24,326 nt of DNA, from IMG/VR virus record IMGVR_UViG_3300037585_002108, positions 1-24,326 of that record, one strand, 5' to 3'. The stretch comes from a virus. Positions 20,650-24,326 of the stretch are shown in pieces. Numbering within the stretch: position 1 is the stretch's first letter; the number at the start of each line of letters is the position of its first letter. The notes beneath the pieces are model-generated. The model did not search any database, was not told the DNA's origin, and saw only the letters and a list, made by a program, of their open reading frames with translations. Both the position numbers and the translations under genes were made by a program.

Positions 20650-21873
20650 ATGAGTGATGACGTAAAAACAGCCGTGGACGCGATGGCAGGTGCTTTTGAA
20701 GAGTTCAAGAAAACCAACGATCAGCGTCTTGCGGATATTGAGCAAAAGGGGTCGGCTGATCCCGTTGTAGAGGAAAAGCTTTCAAAAATTGAAGCTGACC
20801 TTGACCGTTATGAGTCTGTAAACCAAAAGCTAACGCAGCAAGAAAAGGCAGCGGAAGGTTTTGCGGAGCAGCTTGATAGCATTGAAGCGATGCTGAAGCG
20901 TCCTAATTCTGGTTTTGAAGCCAAGGAAATTGACCTCAAAACTAAAACTTGGGACAAGTGGATGCGGAAGGGCAACGATGGCCTAGACCTTGATGAAGTC
21001 AAAGCGTTGACTGTTGGCACGGCGGCGACTGCGGGCAATCTTGCCCCAGAAGAGTACGTTGCGGAGCTTATCAAGATCGTAACCCAAATTTCTCCTGTTC
21101 GTTCTGTTGCGCGGGTTCGTCAAACAACCTCAAAAGAGATCGAAATTCCACAAAAAACCGCAAACTTTGCGGCGGCGTGGACAGCGGAAACTGGAACGCG
21201 CACTGAAACAACTGGCTACACAACGGCGTTGAAAACTATCTCAACCCATGAAGCCTATGCGCTTGTAGACATTTCATCTATGCTTCTTGAGGATTCTGCT
21301 TTCGATATGGAAGCTGAAATGAACCAAGAATTTGCAGAGCAATTTGCAAAAGCAGAAGGTGAGGCGTTTATTTCTGGTAATGGCACAAACAAGCCCGTTG
21401 GTATCACAAACGGAAACGTAGTTGCTCACACCGCCACAGGCGCGGCGTCAGCGGCTATTTCCACTGATAACCTTATGGACTTGGTGCATGGCTTGAAGTC
21501 AGAGTATGCGGCTAACGCTACAATGATGTTCAATCGCGCTACTTTGGGCGTTATTCGTAAGCTCAAGGACACTGCGGGTCAGTACATCTTCCAGACAGGC
21601 TTTAGCGGTCAATCTGCTGCTCCTAACACAATCATTGGCATCCCATATGTGGAAGCTCCTGACGTGGCAGACGCAGCATCTGGTGCTAAGTCGGTTCTTA
21701 TCGGTGACTTCCGCAGGGGTTACATGATTGTGGATCGTGTGGCGCTTTCAGTATTGCGTGACCCTTACAGTCAAGCATCTGGCGGTCTTGTGCGTTACAT
21801 TGCACGGCGGCGTGTCGGTGGCGAGGTTGTTCTGGCCGAAGCAATGCGCGTTCTGAAACACGCTACTTCATAA
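20650..21873 (+). CDS. Major capsid protein, HK97 fold, 407 aa
   Basis: Residues 1-110 are a charged coiled-coil-like delta/scaffold domain. The mature part begins near ALTVGTAATAGNLAPEEYVA (about 118-137), and the cleavage site is probably close by. Further HK97-type features are IEIPQKTANFAAAWTAE, EAEMNQEFAEQFAKAEGEAF, ISGNGTNKPVGI, IIGIPYVEAPDV and a RRRVGGEVVLAEAMRVL end. Its position after the S78 protease and an AAGGA ribosome binding site support the call. Confidence 0.95.
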   Translation: MSDDVKTAVDAMAGAFEEFKKTNDQRLADIEQKGSADPVVEEKLSKIEADLDRYESVNQKLTQQEKAAEGFAEQLDSIEAMLKRPNSGFEAKEIDLKTKTWDKWMRKGNDGLDLDEVKALTVGTAATAGNLAPEEYVAELIKIVTQISPVRSVARVRQTTSKEIEIPQKTANFAAAWTAETGTRTETTGYTTALKTISTHEAYALVDISSMLLEDSAFDMEAEMNQEFAEQFAKAEGEAFISGNGTNKPVGITNGNVVAHTATGAASAAISTDNLMDLVHGLKSEYAANATMMFNRATLGVIRKLKDTAGQYIFQTGFSGQSAAPNTIIGIPYVEAPDVADAASGAKSVLIGDFRRGYMIVDRVALSVLRDPYSQASGGLVRYIARRRVGGEVVLAEAMRVLKHATS

Positions 21874-21880
21874 GAACAGC

Positions 21881-21908
21881 GAGAGGGGGGTTCCCACGCC
21901 TCCCTCTC
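21881..21908 (+). other. Stem-loop after capsid gene
   Basis: GAGAGGGGGG (21881-21890) pairs with CCTCCCTCTC (21899-21908) with one mismatch and an eight-base loop, starting 8 bases after the capsid stop. There is no T-run, so it may limit rather than stop transcription, or stabilise the capsid mRNA 3' end. Confidence 0.4.
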
Positions 21909-21923
21909 ACAAAGGTGGGATTT

Positions 21924-22274
21924 ATGAAAAAAGTCAAAATGATAATATCCACGCTTGGAACAGCCAATGAACACGGCTCAATTACAAGAATGTATAAAGT
22001 GGATGAAGTTCTAAGTACCCGTGAGAGTTGGCAGAAAACTCTAGCGCAATCCTTTATTGATGCGGGGGTGGCTATTGAGTTTGGGGGCAATGCAGAGCCA
22101 AAAGAAACCAAGCAAAAACCCGCAAAAAAACGCAGAGCAAGAACCAAGGGTGGCGCATTTAAGGCAGATAACCCCAATACGCCTGAGAATGAAGCTTGGG
22201 AAGAAGCGCCCGTTGTTCATACGTTTACGGCAGATGATATAATTGTAAAGAAGCCAAGCTTGGGTTCAGGTTAA
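21924..22274 (+). CDS. Hypothetical head-associated protein, 116 aa
   Basis: ATG 21924 has AAAGGTGG upstream. The N-terminal 55 residues look like a small folded domain (KMIISTLGTANEHGSITRMY then KVDEVLSTRE). They are followed by a Lys/Arg-rich linker (KQKPAKKRRARTKGG) and a NPNTPENEAWEEA tail similar to ends seen in some marine phage head proteins. Its position after the capsid suggests a head or head-tail accessory. No function is established. Confidence 0.65.
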   Translation: MKKVKMIISTLGTANEHGSITRMYKVDEVLSTRESWQKTLAQSFIDAGVAIEFGGNAEPKETKQKPAKKRRARTKGGAFKADNPNTPENEAWEEAPVVHTFTADDIIVKKPSLGSG

Positions 22275-22339
22275 TCGCCTGATTGAATTGACAAGCCATT
22301 CATGCTACTTTGCGGTCAGCGCCAATAAGGAGATTTTTT

Positions 22340-22711
22340 ATGGCAACAATAGGTGATAGAGTCCTAGATAACGGGTTGACCGTTTTGGACACAGAAGCAA
22401 ACAAAATTCTGGTAACATCCCAAGCGGCGGCAACTTATACAGAGGCTAACGCCACTTATGCGCTTGGCAATTCAACAAGTTTGTCGATAGGCGCACCCGC
22501 TGATAGATCGGGCGGCGGCAGAGAAGTGACGACAGCGGCTATCACAGACGGCTCTATAACCGCCACAGGGACGGCTACGCACTACGCTATAGTGGACACC
22601 ACAAATAGCCGTTTGCTTGCCACACAGACGCTCTCTGCCTCGCAGTCAGTCACTAGCGGCAATACGTTTACTTTGGCGACTTTTAAAATTGGGATTCCTG
22701 ATCCTTCATAA
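22340..22711 (+). CDS. Hypothetical structural protein, 123 aa
   Basis: ATG 22340 has an AAGGAGA ribosome binding site. The sequence is Thr/Ser/Ala-rich and beta-type: TIGDRVLDNGLTVLDTEANK, TYTEANATYALGN, PADRSGGGREVTTAAITDGS and SQSVTSGNTFTLATFKIG. It looks like a widespread unnamed family of marine phage virion proteins that precede tail fibres. That recollection cannot be checked here. A decoration or tail-associated role is likely from context. Confidence 0.65.
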   Translation: MATIGDRVLDNGLTVLDTEANKILVTSQAAATYTEANATYALGNSTSLSIGAPADRSGGGREVTTAAITDGSITATGTATHYAIVDTTNSRLLATQTLSASQSVTSGNTFTLATFKIGIPDPS

Positions 22712-22725
22712 TTAAGGGGTGAGGG

Positions 22726-24326
22726 ATGGTTACTCTCGTAAATAGATGTAAGGTTGCTACAGCAACTACGGGTACTGGTGCTATTACGCTCGGTAGCGCA
22801 GAAGATGGCTATCAGACCTTTGCGGATGCGGGGGTAGCTAATGCAGATGTGGTTCGTTACGTCATTGAGGACGGCAGTAATTTTGAGATAGGCACAGGCA
22901 CCTATACAGCTACTGGCACTACCCTGTCACGCACGGTAAGCGAAAGCAGCAACTCAGACGCAGCGATTAATCTTAGCGGATCAGCTACTGTGTTTATCGG
23001 GGCTACGGCTGAAGATATAGCTGGTGGGCCTAGAGGCGTTGACTTTAACGATAATGTTAAAGCAAGATTTGGAACTGGTAACGATTTTGAGATTTATCAC
23101 GATGGCACAACTAACAAGTCTCACATCACGGAAAGTGGAGCAAGTCATCTAATAATACAAGGTCAAGAAATACAATTTGATAATGCTGCTGGTACTAGTC
23201 TTTTAAATATGAGCGCAAGTCAGATTGAGATGTTTCATTCTGGAAGTAAAAAATTAGAAACTTACTCAGGTGGCATTCAAACGACAGGCACAGTCAATGT
23301 AAATAATGCCTACACCCTACCAACGGCTGACGGTACAAATGGACAGGTGCTTACCAGTAACGGCTCTGGTGCTGTCACTTTTGCGGATGCTGGGGGTGGC
23401 TTTACCCTTATTAAAGAGAATTATGTATCAGGAACAGCACCAACTGCTTCTGGGAATGGATCAATTGTTCTTGGAAAAGATGCTTATTCTACTGGCACAA
23501 ACACAGTTGCGATTGGTAATCAAGCTAATGCTGCTCCTAATAATTCAATAGCTATAGGTGAATTAGCAGCAACTTCAAACGGATACAGACAAATTGCTTT
23601 GGGATATAACTCAAGAGCATACGCCCAAGAATCTATAGCTCTAGGTACGTCTTACGCTGGTGGTATAAGTAGTTTTGCTGCACAGATTACGAGTAATTCA
23701 AGTTCCTACGGCGCAACAGGTAATAATGCTACCGCAGTTGGCCAACTTACAAAAGCCACAGGCTTAGACTTTGTGTTCGGCAAAAGCAGTATAGCTTCTG
23801 GGGGTTCTGGCTCTTTAAGTTTAGGCATGGACAATACAAGTTCTGGTGGTGGAGCAGTTACTTTAGGTAAAGGAAATACTGCTAGTCACACAGATGCTGT
23901 TGTAATTGGTCAGGGTGCTTCTTCCTCTGCCGCCGATGAAATTACACTAGGTCACACAGACCAGACAGTCAGAATTTCTAGTGCTTACACCTTACCCCAA
24001 GCTGACGGCTCTGCTAATTATGTACTGACCACAAACGGCAGTGGAGTGGCTTCTTGGGCGGCTGCTTCTGGCGGTGGTGGCGCTGATCTCTATGCTGCAA
24101 ATGAAAGTAGCCCATCAGCACAACCAAGCGCAACTGGTGGAAATGCCGTTGCAATTGGTGAAGCCCCAACTGCATCTGGCAATGATAGCTTCGCTGTGCA
24201 GGGCGGCACGGCATCAGGTAACGGCGCATTAGCAATCGGCAGAAATGTTGGCGGCGGTGATGTCAGCCTATCTAGGGCAAATTCCACTATTGCTATTATG
24301 GGTAGCACAACCACTAACAATCATTA
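22726..24326 (+). CDS. Tail fibre/adhesin-like protein with YadA-type repeats, 3' end outside window
   Basis: ATG 22726 follows AAGGGGTGAGGG, and the frame stays open for 533 codons to the window edge. Residues 1-105 are an Ala/Thr/Gly-rich N-terminal part, probably for tail attachment. NDFEIYHDGTTN (about 120-131) is a recurrent fibre motif. Two modules, AYTLPTADG...GQVLTSNGSG (from 195) and AYTLPQADG...NYVLTTNGSG (from 420), are near copies. Between and after them are short repeats such as NTVAIGNQANA, NSIAIGELAA and ESIALGTSYA, the beta-roll signature of YadA heads. The protein would recognise host receptors as a trimer. Repeat number varies in such genes. Confidence 0.85.
   Translation, partial: MVTLVNRCKVATATTGTGAITLGSAEDGYQTFADAGVANADVVRYVIEDGSNFEIGTGTYTATGTTLSRTVSESSNSDAAINLSGSATVFIGATAEDIAGGPRGVDFNDNVKARFGTGNDFEIYHDGTTNKSHITESGASHLIIQGQEIQFDNAAGTSLLNMSASQIEMFHSGSKKLETYSGGIQTTGTVNVNNAYTLPTADGTNGQVLTSNGSGAVTFADAGGGFTLIKENYVSGTAPTASGNGSIVLGKDAYSTGTNTVAIGNQANAAPNNSIAIGELAATSNGYRQIALGYNSRAYAQESIALGTSYAGGISSFAAQITSNSSSYGATGNNATAVGQLTKATGLDFVFGKSSIASGGSGSLSLGMDNTSSGGGAVTLGKGNTASHTDAVVIGQGASSSAADEITLGHTDQTVRISSAYTLPQADGSANYVLTTNGSGVASWAAASGGGGADLYAANESSPSAQPSATGGNAVAIGEAPTASGNDSFAVQGGTASGNGALAIGRNVGGGDVSLSRANSTIAIMGSTTTNNH

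Noticed and set aside
23306-24320. Open frames in other phases of the tail fibre region
   Set aside because: Repeat-rich DNA keeps several frames open; only the frame from 22726 carries fibre and YadA-type motifs continuously.
1-24326. CRISPR array, tRNA or rRNA genes, insertion sequences, integrase
   Set aside because: No regularly spaced direct repeats, tRNA cloverleaf, rRNA-like stretch, transposase or integrase motif was found when reading both strands. Repeats within the tail fibre gene are protein-coding modules.

Overview
The window looks like part of a tailed double-stranded DNA phage (Caudoviricetes) or prophage. It carries an HK97-type head module (small and large terminase, portal, MuF-like head protein, S78 prohead protease, major capsid protein), an ERF/exonuclease recombination operon and a T7-type primase-helicase. 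Moderate GC, the auxiliary genes (SpeD-like, PAPS-reductase-like) and the style of the tail fibre suggest a phage of a marine proteobacterium. That host guess is inference. No rRNA, tRNA, CRISPR array, insertion sequence or integrase was seen, so a temperate lifestyle is not proven, although two XRE regulators and an excisionase-like protein would fit one.

Layout. (1) 1-5199, minus strand: two short cassettes at the left edge (1-330 and 438-698), each behind its own promoter/operator, then a tightly overlapping operon from 5199 down to about 871. The operon encodes a PD-(D/E)XK exonuclease, an ERF annealing protein, a small protein, an SSB-like protein with an acidic DDEIPF tail, a YbcO-like HNH protein, a CI/Cro-like repressor, an AlpA-like HTH protein and several unknowns. 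It ends at a hairpin terminator. (2) 5336-8309, plus strand: small XRE protein, DUF1064 nuclease, HTH replication protein, primase-helicase. (3) 8563-10132, minus strand: an amidoligase and a gamma-glutamylcyclotransferase-like protein, a predicted peptide- or metabolite-tagging pair. (4) 10299-13987, plus strand: an accessory island of ParB-like protein, SpeD/AdoMet decarboxylase-like protein, GT-A glycosyltransferase, IbrA-like PAPS-reductase-family protein and IbrB-like ParB protein, AT-richer than the head genes in the rows counted. (5) 13995-19166, plus strand: terminases, portal, and a MuF-like head protein with a C-terminal HExxH metallopeptidase-like domain followed by a 58-residue acidic protein. 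(6) 19214-19775, minus strand: a three-gene cassette lying antisense inside the head module. (7) 19934-24326, plus strand: protease, capsid, two small structural or unknown proteins, and the start of a long tail fibre with YadA-like repeats that runs off the window.

A shared regulatory element ties these parts together. Four minus-strand cassettes start from near-identical promoters: TTGACA/G, 17 bases, then CATATT or CATTTT lying inside a palindrome of the form CCCC-N5-GGGG. A second inverted repeat covers the -35. Variants of the palindrome also sit at the two divergent control regions near 5270 and 10280. This suggests one phage regulator controls the early genes and the accessory cassettes together.

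The parts most worth following up are the 10299-13987 island, the MuF-metallopeptidase fusion with its small partner, the amidoligase pair and the repeated operator.
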